64,000 bases of DNA from Eretmocerus hayati. Taxonomy: Eukaryota; Arthropoda; Insecta; Hymenoptera; Aphelinidae. The notes below the pieces were generated by a model. The model was not told the DNA's origin, did not search any database, and saw only the letters and a list, made by a program, of their open reading frames with translations. This document shows positions 21,480 through 34,060 of this stretch, in pieces. Every line of letters starts with the position of its first letter. Positions within the stretch are counted from its first letter, which is position 1. A program made the position numbers and the translations under genes. The stretch spans positions 157,175,121 through 157,239,120 of the forward strand of contig CM056742.1 of the NCBI GenBank assembly GCA_029851415.1, read 5' to 3'.

Positions 21480-24150
21480 ACATTTTGGCTCTCATGACTA
21501 TACTCTTCGAGATGGCCAGCATCCAACACTCGAGCAGAGACAGAGAAACGACTCGTCCCTGTGCTGCTTGTGCCCGATGGATATTTAGGCATGTATATAT
21601 AGGATATAAGTAGTGTTGCCCTCGACAAGGTTATGTATATATATTGGTCACAAAGGGCCTGCTTGCCCCCGGGGTAGTTTGCCGAATTTCAAACGCGACC
21701 GGGGACACGAACAATTTGAGAGCTAGACGTAGAAGAGACGAGACGAGATGGTATAATGTTATGCTTGAATGAACAAGATTCGAGCGCTTTGCAATCTTAC
21801 ATATTGGAAAAGAGAATTTTCTGTTTTGATGTGTTGTTGTAGACAGAGATAGGTTTTGGCATTCTTTGATATAGAATGACGTGGTGTGAGTAGGCCATGG
21901 TCTTATCGAATCTAGTGCATGGCTCCTTGCATGGGATTTTCTCTTGGCCTATAAATTCCAATATGTTTTGAAAAATTGCAACAGGATGTAACGCTTTCTG
22001 ATGGATTATTCCTGCAATATGGCTTGAAATTTGTGAATCAGAGCCTGTCCACAAATAAATAAGATTTCATTGCCAGGGAACCTACCCTCGCACAGTTTCA
22101 GGTTATGTGCCTGGAAAATGAAAATTCCGGTTGCTGACGTTTTAGAGCGTGACCCTGTACAAATAGACTAGAGTCTTACCCCATCAGTCATTTGAAAATG
22201 TAACGAGTTCACACGGTATCATTATTTGGAAAAATTTTAAACTACTCTCTGGATTGGTTCCATTTATGCATAATTATAATACTCAAGATGTCAATCTTTC
22301 CAAAGTTTTCCCCCGAACAATCTTCGAAATTGACCTTCTATAGGTATGAATGATAGTATCTTCGAAAAATTCATTAGGAATCCTCGATTCGATCTGCAGC
22401 ATGCAAACGAAGCAGTGCCTTTATTCAATCCAAGAACATATTGTGACGCTACCCCTCCTAACTTCTGCATCATCAAAAATGAGTTGAAATAGTTCATGTT
22501 GCTGTTGTTCCATTCAACCAATATCTGCAAATCTGAATGTATCTGCGCATTGAAAAAAGATAGAAGGTAGAGACACTATCATCTGCACCATCACCTCATT
22601 GCTAATGTTGTTAGAGGAATGATGATTTTCAATACTGCACATATTAATAATTTGATGATTGAAATGCAATTAATTATTGCAAAGCGCATCCCAAAGATTT
22701 TCATTCTCACGCGGATACACGAATCTATATCTGTAGTTACAAAAAGCTTTGCGGAAGCCTGCCTTATCGGCCACAAAGTTGAGAAATTCACTCGCAGCTC
22801 GTCAGATAGAGCTTGCTCTCACTTTTTGCGGAATTCTACACGCGATTCGGAAAGGTAGTTTATGCAATGATTCCCACGATTTCGGTGTATATTTGACAAA
22901 ACCACCCTTGTATCTTTCGTTGATTCATTTTTCCTCATATAAATTTTCCTCGTCATCTTGTCCGTCAAGAAGATTTTATTCAAAATCAGTGATTTTCAGG
23001 TATCACAGAAAATTCTTGTGCATGCATCGGTTCCAGATAATAATGATGTATGCGCATAGACGATTTTGGGATAGATCAGGATATCTTGAAGTAATATTAC
23101 TGATCGAACTACTTCAACGTTTGTTGGCTGAGCTGACCCCAAGTGCGCGAGGCCCAAAAAATTTTTTTTCTCATTTTGCATTTTCATTGAATCACAATAA
23201 AACATTATAAAGCTATGAAAATGGATCTTGAAGAGGGATTGGAAAGTGACACGTGCTTTGAGATGAGATTGTCACCATGCCTTACTATGTAATATCCTGG
23301 TCACTCACCTTCTTACCGAACTTCAATCAAGCATCGAACGTGCTTGGAGATCATACGTAGAAACTGGAAAGTTTGTTCTGATCCAAGGATTCAAAAGCTT
23401 TCTTCCATTGCAGCTCAGTAAAGCTGAGAAGCTCAACTTTAGTATTTTAGCTGTAGAAAAGCGAAAGAAGAAGAAATACCAAGAGTGAGAAAGAGGTATC
23501 ATATCACGAATTCTGAAACGCCGAAGCTGACCAACGCTCCGCAATCACGCTATATGGGTGCATCATAGATGCTATATATGTATGTATAGATGAAAGCTCC
23601 CTTGCCATCTTCGTAAAAGTGTATCGCGCATTCGAGGATGACGGATAATCTTGACACCATAAAATGTTTATGGCTCTCCAAGGCTGCCGCTTGCACGCCA
23701 GGCTCTCCTCCAACGCTCTTTCGATCCCCCTTTAACCGAACATTTTTACACTCCTGCAGACACTGTTCTATCATGTTGCTGAAGCAAGTGGTTGAGAGCT
23801 CTGCCGCAGAGATACGTGTGTGTATATGATATTGTGGCACTAACGTCAAATGCCTTGATGCGAAATTCTACATTGCTCGTCTTCGACGTTTTTCATTATC
23901 TTCGCGTGTACATGTGATTATAAAACGTAAATCTTACTCTTAGTATATTTGTGAATTTAGAGGAAATTTGAAATGATTGTTTGGTTCTGAATTGATGTGA
24001 ATTTAGGGTCTATCAACCTCTTGATTTTCATGTGAACATTTTTATTTTTATTTCATTCTGACTCATATTTCATTCGTTTATGGTGTCATTTTCAGACTGT
24101 AAATATTTCAAAAAGTCCGTTTTTTGTACGCAATACAAATTACTAACTAC
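21480..24150. other. No supported gene
   Basis: Short ORFs only. The longest (22749-23210, +) has no recognisable motif. Confidence 0.45.
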
Positions 24151-24625
24151 CGTGATCTGGGGTAACATTGGGACAAAAATTGCATTTTTCCCCTCAAAAC
24201 TCGTATAAATTGTACATTGCGCATCAGGATCGTATTGTATGTGTAGTCAACTGAAAGCTTACAGCTTCAGCTTTCGATTGCGGTGTTTATAAAGTGCATT
24301 TGGACATCTCTAGTTGGAGATATGAGCGCTCAAAGTTGTGTCCCAAAGTTAAACCGGTTTGGGGTCACTCTGGGATAGCATACATTACGTACGGAATTCC
24401 ACGGTTACCGTCGACCGGGGTAACTTTGGAACAAAAGTTGCATTGTTCTCCTCAAAACTCATGTAATCTGTATATCTCGCCCCAATCGCATCAGAATTAC
24501 ATTGTGTCCTGTGGTCAATCCAAAGCTTACAGTCTCAGTTCATTATTTACATAAGAGTACATTCGGACATTCTTGATCAGAGCTATGGGCGTTCAAAGTC
24601 GTATCCCAAAATTACCCCGGTTTAC
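24151..24625. repeat. Two tandem ~260-bp units of a GGGGTAAC..TTGGGACAA repeat
   Basis: Unit 1 starts near 24151 (CTGGGGTAACATTGGGACAA) and unit 2 near 24411 (CCGGGGTAACTTTGGAACAA). Collinear matches run through GTCAA..AAAGCTTACAG, CATT(C/T)GGACAT and a CAAAGT.GT.TCCCAAA end. The arms are diverged and non-coding. Relatives occur inverted at 24966-25017 and dispersed at about 56258-56330. Confidence 0.65.
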
Positions 24626-24965
24626 AGGAGAAAACACATCATGTTGAGTTTTTCCGTTACAGAACCGCTGAAACTGGGTAAAACGCCAATGTAATAATGG
24701 ATTCGTTCAGATATCTGTACAGACAAGTAAAATCTGGCCCAGTTATCTTGTGTAGTCATCCTGCAAAGGTCGGTACCACACTCATTTTTTGGAATTAAAA
24801 ACATATTCTTGGAGAGGTCTCTTTATAAACGAACTCACAACTGATAGAGGACCTCGCGTCGGTGCAAAACATTGCTCATGCGTGTCCCAAGTGGGAAGAA
24901 CAGGTACCAAAGCCTCAGGATCATCTGCCTTGCTGATTGCGAGGGTTAATGACTCTTTTGTGGGT

Positions 24966-25017
24966 TGTCCCAAAGTTACCCCCCCCCCCCCTTGTCCCAA
25001 AGTTGCCCCAGTTGACG
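24966..25017 (-). repeat. Inverted relative of the GGGGTAAC repeat with a 13-C run
   Basis: GTCCCAAAGTTACC, a run of 13 C (24979-24991), then TTGTCCCAAAGTTGCCCCAG. This is the repeat's edge motif in inverse orientation, twice. Confidence 0.55.
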
Positions 25018-25293
25018 GTATATTTTCTATTGTGAAAACCTTTCAACTCATTGGTAAGTGAATCCAAAATTCATTGCTGGACAGTGGTGAGATGGGGAGG
25101 TGGGGTGTTTGACTAATTTATCTTCCCAAATGATTCTGCAAAATAATTCTTGAATGATTAATGGTGAAGTTATCTGAATTTCCGTAATCACGTAAAAATA
25201 TGAGTAAACACACAAAAATTAAAATATTTTGTACGTAATTCTCTGACGCTGATCCTGATTCTGAGACATACTTTGTAAACATTTAATTTTTGA

Positions 25294-28274
25294 TCATTTA
25301 GAATTTTTTTCCAAATAATCTGGCAGCATTCGTATGTCAATATCAGACTCACTTTTGATGCGTTTGCCGATTTCAGCTTGACCGTCTCGTATATCAATAT
25401 CAAATTGATTCGATTGCATGCCAATCTCGAATCTATCGGGAGTATAGCATGCAGTGAAATCCAAGGTGAAACCCCACTCGCATTTGATCATGTCAGCTGC
25501 TTTCTCAGCTACTGCCATAGTGGGGATATTTAGATGCGCTGTAGGGATCATGGGCATAATGGATGCATCAACTACTCTCAATCTTTTAATACCTTTCACC
25601 TACAGGAATCCAAAAATATTCAAGGGTGAATCAGGATTTTCAATGAATGCTATTACTTGGAAGCTCCTGGCTTTAATTCTAATATCTTACTTGCAATTTT
25701 GGGTTGACAACCGCTGTTGGATCATATTCTTGGCCCATTTTGCAAGCACCACTATGGTGCCAAATACTTTGCGACAGAGTTCTAAGAGCACACTCCCAAT
25801 ATGGATCTGAGTAAAGCTTCAAATGCTCACATCCAAGTGCAGCACGGTGAACCAATCTCGTGCCATGACGTTTAAAGGCATTGGTCTCGCTAATCTCGAG
25901 TGCCATCTTAATTCCCTTTATGCTAAGTCGGATGTCATCTGGGTCAGAAAAGTAATTTGGGATTATTCTAGGTGAGGATTTCGGATTGGCATCGCGCAGT
26001 AAAATTTTTCCACGGCTCTTGGGCTGAAGGACTACTGGCCAGAGTTGAAACCCGTGCTTGTTGTTCACTTCAGCAAAAGACCTCTTGTAATGTGCGTCAG
26101 TCAGTCCGGTAACCTTAAACTGATAGTAATTTGCATTTACTCCTGAAAACATTATCTCCAAATTTGGTGGCTCTTCATCGGCACGTGAACTGTCTACGTT
26201 GACGTAACCAACGCCCTCGATACCCGTTGGAACAGTTAGAGGACCTTTTCTGTCGATTAGATAGTCATTCAAAGCTTGATTGTTGGGTTTCACCAAATCA
26301 GGTGCAAGAATACTCCCGGTATCATTTGTGAGGAAATTGAGTCCAAGGAACGTCAAATGATCCATGAGATTTTCCCCTACTGGCGAATCTTGAAGAAGTG
26401 GTATCCCTATATCTTTGAGATGGTATTGTGGACCAATACCCGACAGCATGAGAAGTTTTGGTGAGTTGATGGGTCCTGCGCATATTATGACTTCCTTTTT
26501 GGCAAAAACTTGAATCTTCCTTCCCTTCTTGGAAAACTCGACTCCAATGGCTGTTTTTGTCTCCGCATCTATTAGAATCTTATCGACGTGACTGAACATG
26601 CTGACATATAAATTTTTTCTCTGTTTAATTCGACGCAAATATGCTTTGTTCGTGCTCACTCTTTCGCCATTCAACTGATTGGTTTGCAAATAGTTCAAAC
26701 CTGCTTGCTTCCGGCCATTGTAGTCAACTGGTGGAAGGCCTAGCTCTTCCCCAGCTTGAGCCCAACTATGGACATAGCGGGTTCGATAGGGTACATCTGT
26801 GATGCGTACAGGACCGTCAAATCCATGGTATTCGGTATCAATTGATGTTTTAGTGACATCATGCTTCTCCAATTTTTTAAAGTACTTCAGCATACCCTCG
26901 TAAGACCAGGAACCGTCGTTGGTGATATCTGCCCACCTATCGTAATCTCTTCTATTACCTACAACATCAATGATCATGTCACATGAATTGAAAGGATTAG
27001 ACAGAGTTACGTTACATATTTGTTTCACATCAAATATCCAACATCGTCTACTCTGATATCTCTCCCAATATTTCAGCGAGAGGATTGGAGTCAATTGGGA
27101 AAGTTGCATGAATAGTTCCTCCATTTCTCAAATTTTTGAAAGAGTGGCAATGAGTGCCATCATGATAACGAGGAGAGGTCCAACTTTCCGGAATACAGAT
27201 TCTAACGAAACTCGGAGAATCGTCTCGTTTTGGTGAGAAATGGAGGTGTATCCAAGTATTCGATCTCATATGCCTCCTCTTCTGAGGTAAAGTTATGGAG
27301 ATCAACCCAGTCAATATGTCTATACATATTGGACTTTTTTGAACATAAGTCTGTACGGACAATGCTACTCTTCATAGCTGTACCTATCTCAGAAAAGGAG
27401 GTCTGAGGGACCAAAATTCTTGAGCATACCTTCTTCCTTTCTAGAACAAAGGTGATTCTCATTATTTAGTCTTATTTCAGGACCAACCATGTTGAACTTC
27501 TCCCCGTGTAAGTGGAATTTTTCCTCGTAGCTGTCAGTGCCACCTCTTCAAGATTCGAATTCCGAAGAAATTTTTGCGGTACTTCTTTTAAAAAACTAGA
27601 ACCATCGTAGAATAACCAAGTGCAGGAATATTTGCGTCAAATCGTCATACATGCAGATAAACTCTGAATAGTATGAACTGTTTTATCAGGTTCAACTCAT
27701 ATTTCCATGTGGATCTGATTAGTTCGTAATGTCTCAACACAATGTGCTCCTCACCTCGAGTTGCCATCATGGTGTTAATTGTAGAGGACCCTCCCATAAC
27801 TTTTCCATAGTTGAGTGTACATTGGTGATTCTTCATTCCCAAGCAATAGGAATCGGATGATTCAGTTGCATAATTCCAGTGCATATTCTTGTCGTATTGC
27901 AAGTATATAGCGATGAGTGGTATGTCCATAATCAAATTCTCTTGACCACCAGCCTCGATAAGTAAAACCTTGGCTTGTTGGATTTCACTCAATCTCGCAG
28001 CCATGACAGCCCCAGCAGCACCTCCTCCCACAATGATGAAATCGTATTCGTCTTCAAAATTCGGTGTCATACTGTTAAGTTCCCTTGATTTGTATTGAAA
28101 GAAATCTGCGAGGAATTTGATTCCGCCAAACTTCAGAGAGATGATATTTCTCATGGTTTTCCACAAATTATCCACAATCCCATATTGCCCTGTCGTTGGA
28201 TTTATGGTAGCCAGTGATATCAAAAGACAAATTGTAAGGAACGTCGACATTTTTCTGACCATGTTTGTCGCCAT
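25294..28274 (-). CDS. GMC oxidoreductase (glucose dehydrogenase [FAD, quinone]-like) gene A
   Basis: This is a flavoprotein of the glucose-methanol-choline family, expected to oxidise a sugar or alcohol with FAD and pass electrons to a quinone or oxygen. Three exons: 27755-28274 (start ATG to donor GTGAGG), 25691-26958 (after TTGTAG, to donor GTAAGA) and 25294-25599 (after CTGTAG, stop TAA). Phases are 1 and 0, giving about 697 residues. Residues 1-30 form a signal peptide ([15 protein letters not shown] core), so it is probably secreted. The FAD-binding Rossmann motif [18 protein letters not shown] lies near 80-97, GMC signature 1 ([17 protein letters not shown]) near 160, signature 2 ([15 protein letters not shown]) mid-protein, and the catalytic [10 protein letters not shown] region late in exon 2. 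Exon 3 has DASIMP and AEKAADMIK. After CEWGF the tail runs about 60 residues longer and acidic, unlike gene B. Substrate unknown. Confidence 0.9.
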
Positions 28275-28333
28275 GGACGTCTGGGTCAGGAAAAAATCAA
28301 AATTTCCTCATGAGCAATCTTGGTGAAGAGTTA

Positions 28334-28341
28334 TATTTATA
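28334..28341 (-). promoter_or_regulatory. TATA box of GMC gene A
   Basis: TATAAATA reads on the minus strand about 60 bases upstream of the ATG at 28274. That places transcription start near 28305-28310 and leaves a short leader of about 35 bases. This fits a compact insect promoter. Confidence 0.5.
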
Positions 28342-29369
28342 TTGCTTGCAGCTGCGATCACTCATTTATCAATATCCAAACATCGTGACTGCATTTAATG
28401 CACTCAACTTCTGTTGGAATCGATGCATGCACAAGTTGTTCATCACCGAAAATCTGACATTAAGACAAAGACAACGCTTGTGATTATTTTCAATCCTGCA
28501 TTTGACTCCATTAGGCGCGAGCAGAATCGCAGCGGGTGCAGTCTCAAATCATACCATTTGACTCATTCATATGCAGCAAGGGAATGCTTTTTGAGTTGAA
28601 ATACTAGCTTCGAGTAGTAAATTTTGATATAAGTGTATAAAAATCCTTCTCATATCCGTGTGATATGTTTTTGACCGAGCGGGGGTCGGAATCATCACAA
28701 GGATGCAAAAAATAGGCTCGACTCCCTCGTATCGAACGATACTTCTTCATAAACTTGCATTCAATATATTTAAACTTCATAGTAGTACAAGTCAATAAAC
28801 TGTGCGCAGAGTACATTCATACGCACCGGGTATCAAAATTTTGTATTCAGCGCTGCTCCGCTACCTTGCGATCTCAGGCCTATGTCGAGTGAATAAATAT
28901 GTGGAACAAATAAATTGGTTCGTTTCCACTTTTCAATCAAGTTTCATAGGTTTCCGAGAATTCAAGACAATGGATTGATGAACTGATGTTGATTTTGAAT
29001 GTTAGTGTCTTGAGAATCCTGAATCCTGATAATGATGAATTGGAAAGTGAATCATGATGAGTGTGCGAACGAGAAGATAGTGGGAAGAAACCGTTGAATT
29101 GGATCAATTCATCATATCATAACAGGATTCATTAGTTCACATTTCACCAGTGTCTTTTAGTCGTAGAATCCTCTCTCGTTTGTAATTTTATCATTCCCAA
29201 TAAAAAAAAAATTGATTTCAAATCTCCTAATGTTACTTAAAGCATCACATTAGTCGGTATTAATAATTGTATGAGAGTAGGATTTCTTAATGGACAGGCG
29301 AGAGTATACTTTGCTGTGAACATTCGTGAGTTTACCGTGATGTGAGCATGCAAGCGCTTCTTGATTACA
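28342..29369. other. Intergenic, no supported feature
   Basis: AT-rich DNA upstream of gene A. No gene or clear repeat was seen. Two AATAAATA words occur near 28895-28912. Confidence 0.4.
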
Positions 29370-32300
29370 TACAACCTGATTGTAAAGTACTCCCCGAGAA
29401 CGAAAATCCCAAAAGTCCGTGTGATCGCGATTCTTGCATTTTAGTTTCCGAGAGATTCAATGCGATCTGACGTAGTGCTTGGCTAATCAATTTCATCCCG
29501 ATTTGCCATCACGCGGGTTGAAAATTTGCCATCACAGGCCATCACGCTGCCATCACGAGCGCCATCCCGAAACCATCACTTTCGAATGTTTACTTGTGGT
29601 CCGAGGTTAGGTACAACTTATGTGGGAGACGTAGCGTGATGATTCCGTTAGTTTCGTGCGATCCGCGTAATTGTGAGAGACGAAGTGTAGATTGGCGCAA
29701 AATCTTTTAATTACTTGCAGTGCCACGATGCCATAATTTTTTCGTGTCACGTGTGGTGTGTCGCGAAGCAATGAGTGCCGAGTTGTGGAGTGATTTAGAC
29801 GCGCCGGTTTGAGCTCGTGCGCCCGGGTGAGCCAAAGTTTTCTAGTGATGACAGCGGTGCAGCGGCGACGGGAGCAAAGAAGCATCAACCCGATTATCCT
29901 CATCATCTTGTAATAAAAGATAGGGCTCTGGGGCTTTCGGGCCACGTGTTCGGTCGAGGTCAAGCAGACGATGTGAGAGAGCGCGAGTTCTTGTATGCGC
30001 AGCTGGTGGATGCAACAGCTGTTTCTTCGCATCATATGGCGATCTGCAGTGGCTTTCGGCCGGTGACCGCACCCGCGCCCAGGTCGGGAATTTTGCACTT
30101 GGTGACCCCTTGGTGATGCCCCGGCGGTTCGACTCTCCACGTTTTAGATTGACGTGGGTTACCATCGCACCTCAATGTTTTCATGAGTGAGTCGCCCAAG
30201 GCCCGGCTGCAGTATGTTAGATACGTATTTTTCCTTAGTATTTGAATGACGATGATTCCTTCGCCTGTAGAAAATGATACTTTGTTGTACCATTTCTCTA
30301 TTTTAGTTCTCTGAGGCGATGATGAATGCCAACTTTCTCTTGGTGCTGCGTTAGATTTTAGTTGGCCCTGGCCCTATTGTTTACTTTGATTGAGTGATTC
30401 ATTCATTTGGCACCACCAGACACAAAATGTTCCCTGGCTGATTCTCCAATCTTTGTGAGTATTACCGTGAATAGTTCTTATTTGTCTAATTTTCAACCAA
30501 TTCAGATTTGTAGCACTAAACACATGTTCCAGGAATTTAGAATGATTTTACACTCCTTTCTAACATCAAGTTTATTGTACATTTTTTTCAAACATTTGAC
30601 TCAATACAAGTTGGGATAACACTTATTTTTCTGGTGCAAAAATGCCGTCCGGGCCTCATTATCGACCAATCCAGATCTGGGGGATATTGAAATAGTTGAG
30701 TTTATTTTCAAAATCCACCGACGAAAGACATTGATTCACGACCCATTGAAATTTTTTCATGACAAGTACAAAAGTAGCGTGTGCTAAAGTAGCGTGCGCT
30801 GGCGTAGCGTGCGCTAAACCAAAATAGCGTGCGCTAAGGTAGCGAAACCTTTGGTAGCGTGCGTTGAGGTAGCCTGCGCTACGGTAGCGAATTTCAAGGT
30901 AGCGTGCGTTGAGGTAGCCTGCGCTAAGGTAGCGTGCGCTACGGTAGCGTGCGCTACGGTAACATGCGCTACGGTAGCGTGCTTTACGGTAGCGAAACCT
31001 AAGGTAGCGTGCGTTGAGGTAGCCTGCGCTAAGGTAGCGTGCGCTACGGTAGCGAACCTCAAGGTAGCGTGCGTTGAGGTAGCCTGTGCTAAGGTAGCGC
31101 GTGCGCTACGGTAACGTGCGCTACGGTAGCGTGTGCTTGTACTTGTCATGAAAAAATTTCAATGGGTCGTGAATCAATGTCTTTCGTCGGTGGATTTTGA
31201 AAATAAACTCAACTATTTCAATATCCCCCAGATCTGGATTGGTCGATAATGAGGCCCGGACGGCATTTTTGCACCAGAAAAATAAGTGTTATCCCAACTT
31301 GTATTGAGTCAAATGTTTGAAAAAAATGTACAATAAACTTGATGTTAGAAAGGAGTGTAAAATCATTCTAAATTACTGGAACATGTGTTTAGTGCTACAA
31401 ATCTGAACTGGTTGAAAATTAGACAAATAAGAACTATCCACGGTAATACTCACAAAGATTGGAGAATCAGCCAGGGAAGATTTTGTGTCTGGTGGTGCCA
31501 AATGAATGAATCACTCAATCAAAGTAAACAATAGGGCCAGGGCCAACTAAAATCTAACGCAGCACCAAGAGAAAGTTGGCATTCATCATCGCCCCAGAGA
31601 ACTAAAATAGAGAAATGGTACAACAAAGTATCATTTTCTACAGGCGAAGGAATCATCGTCATTCAAATACTAAGGAGAAATACGTATCTAACATACTGCA
31701 GCCGGGCCTTGGGCGACTCACTCATGAAAACATTGAGGTGCGATGGTAACCCACGTCAATCTAAAACGTGGAGACTTGAACCGCCGGGGCATCACCAAGG
31801 GGTCACCAAGTGCAAAATTCCCGACCTGGGCGCGGGTGCGGTCACCGGCCAAAAGCCACTGCAGATCGCCATATGATGCGAAGAAACAGCTGTTGCATCC
31901 ACCAGCTGCGCATACAAGAACTCGCGCTCTCTCACATCGTCTGCTTGACCTCGACCGAACACGTGGCCCGAAAGCCCCAGAGCCCTATCTTTTATTACAA
32001 GATGATGAGGATAATCGGGTTGATGCTTCTTTGCTCCCGTCGCCGCTGCACCGCTGTCATCACTAGAAAACTTTGGCTCACCCGGGCGCACGAGCTCAAA
32101 CCGGCGCGTCTAAATCACTCCACAACTCGGCACTCATTGCTTCGCGACACACCACACGCGACACGAAAAAATTATGGCATCGTGGCACTACAAGTAATTA
32201 AAAGATTTTGCGCCAATCTACACTTCGTCTCTCACAATTACGCGGATCGCACGAAACTAACGGAATCATCGCGCTACGTCTCCCACATAAGTTGTACCTA

Positions 32301-32538
32301 ACCTCGGACCACAAGTAAACATTCGAAAGTGATGGTTTCGGGATGGCGCTCGTGATGGCAGCGTGATGGCCCGTGATGGCAAATTTTCAACCCGCGTGAT
32401 GGCAAATCGGGATGAAATTGATTAGCCAAGCACTACGTCAGATCGCATTGAATCTCTCTGAAACTAAAATGCAAGAATCGCAATCACACGGACTTTTGGG
32501 ATTTTCGTTCTCGGGGAGTACTTTACAATCAGGTTGTA
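29370..32538. repeat. 3.17-kb near-perfect palindrome (two 1401-bp arms)
   Basis: Left arm 29370-30770 and right arm 31138-32538 are inverse complements. Matched positions always add up to 61908, so there is no net indel over 1401 bases. Four mirrored protein differences and a few base changes were seen, suggesting only a percent or two of divergence. Mirrored ORFs (29607-30140 with 31810-32301; 29842-30165 with 31743-32066) have no recognisable domain. The spacer is a 15-bp minisatellite. No target-site duplication was found. At the right edge a 12-base inverted repeat, AGTACTTTACAA / TTGTAAAGTACT (32517-32528 / 32534-32545), overlaps the end of the arm. It could be a fold-back transposon, a recent inverted duplication, a hairpin-RNA locus or an assembly artefact. 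Confidence 0.88.
30771..31137. repeat. 15-bp minisatellite (GGTAGCGTGCGCTAC) at palindrome centre
   Basis: About 23 head-to-tail units of a 15-mer with variants GGTAGCCTGCGCTAA, GGTAGCGTGCGTTGA and GGTAGCGAACCTCAA, arranged in a partly higher-order pattern. One unit carries two extra bases near 31100. Reading frames stay open on both strands because the period is a multiple of three, so ORFs here are artefacts. Confidence 0.88.
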
Positions 32539-33922
32539 AAGTACTAATAATTATAATAATTAAGTACCCAGCCAAAATTTGTCCGTCCACATGCCGCACA
32601 TCGGGTCGCCTTTTCGGAAGAGGTGAAGTGTGTGACGTGGCAAATGATTTTACCTATCACACTCATTTATTTAATCAGGACTTTTAGACTAAAATCGCAG
32701 ATCTTGCGCAATAATCGGCGAACGCAACTTTGAAATTGCTCTGGAACACAGCTTCTCTCCAAGTCTCGTTCACCTACCGTATATTCACCTAAAATTCGGA
32801 AGAGAAGGGGGAGGGAACGCTCACACTCGAAATAATTAAATCGTAATTTATAATAAAATAATCTCGGCAATATATCCTGTACACGCTGCTTCTACGCGGT
32901 CGATACAAAAATCTACATATCAAATTCCTCGCGACAACATACTCGCAAAATGACTCTAAAATTCGCTAAAGATTCATAACTAGGAAATATCAAATTGTTC
33001 TCAAAATTTCTCTCACAATTTCCTGAAATTACACGAAAATTCACTTCAACAATTCGGCACACTGTCTCGGCAAACTCTGACAAAACTTGGACTCCGAAAT
33101 TGAGAGAGAGCACGCTACTCGACGCGAGGCAAAATGTCTAATTGCCCCCGCGCGAATTTCACACACCTAATTTGGGTGATCACGACACGCCCGCGATGCT
33201 GGGGTGTGCTGGAGTCTCGGCAGATTGTCAGGGTGCACTCCAGCACCGTCAGCCTCCCCAGGAGTCCGGTTCGGAAAAGCCCGACGATGGCAAATGCGCG
33301 CGCACGAGGCTCTCGAGGGACGCGCGAGAAAATTCACTAATTGTTAATAGAAAAAATCTAGACCACTCGCCGCATATGCGACATCTTTGCAACTTCTGGC
33401 AATAAATCCTTGACTTCCTTCAAATAATTGTTATATCCGACCCTTGACGTCGAGTGAGCAACCCTGGACTCCTGGAGGGGTCACGGAAAAAACTTTGGAG
33501 CACGAAGCAAAGACACAAGAAACGTGTGTTCACTCTAAAGGCAATCCAACAAGTGTCACAATGGCCGGCTTCCTGCCGGCAAAAGCTCTTCTTCTTCCTC
33601 AATAAATGGAGCCCTCTGATTGGTCGGCAGCAATAATTTTGATTGGCTCTCAAAATCTGCGAAAAGCCAACATCGCCCTCTGGTGGCTGGGGCGCGGCAA
33701 ATTATGAAATATGCGCTCAAGCGCAAGGCAGCAAATCGTCAGCAAGATACAAAATTCACGGCAGAAATCTGCTTGATTGTGGGTACGGCACTGTTTTTTT
33801 GCCTCCACCAGTTGCCTATCCCATCTCACTCGCACCCACGGCAAGCATATGTAAGCGTGGAGGCTCTGCGCAACTCGCTATTGCCTCTACTCTTCATACT
33901 TTCACGGTATGCAATCAGGCAC
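32539..33922. other. No supported gene
   Basis: GC content rises from about 33100 onward. Short overlapping ORFs have no recognisable motif. This is possibly the outer part of the repeat-rich region that follows. Confidence 0.4.
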
Positions 33923-34060
33923 ACGAGTATATATATATATATACCTATATATACTCGTCACGGCAACGCTATACCTATATATGTATTCATCACAGCAACG
34001 CTATACCTATATACACTCGTCACGGCAACGCTATACCTATATGGGCAGTCATCACGGCAA
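33923..34060 (+). repeat. Tandem repeat CACGGCAACGCTATACCTATAT, ~4 units, with (TA)n start
   Basis: After a (TA)n run, three full units and one partial unit of about 35-38 bases follow. Each reads CGTCACGGCAACGCTATACC or a close variant plus a TA-rich spacer. ORFs repeating NAIPIY come from it. Confidence 0.75.

Noticed and set aside
27048..27462. Additional coding exons inside intron 1 of GMC gene A
   Set aside because: Paralog B has no counterpart there, and exons 1 and 2 already join in phase.
30814..31149. Repetitive Ala/Thr/His/Val ORFs on both strands
   Set aside because: They are translations of a 15-bp minisatellite whose period is a multiple of three. No coding evidence.
29607..32301. 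Mirrored 107-177-residue ORFs in the palindrome arms as genes
   Set aside because: No domain, start context or splice signals. They are duplicated only because the arms are duplicated.
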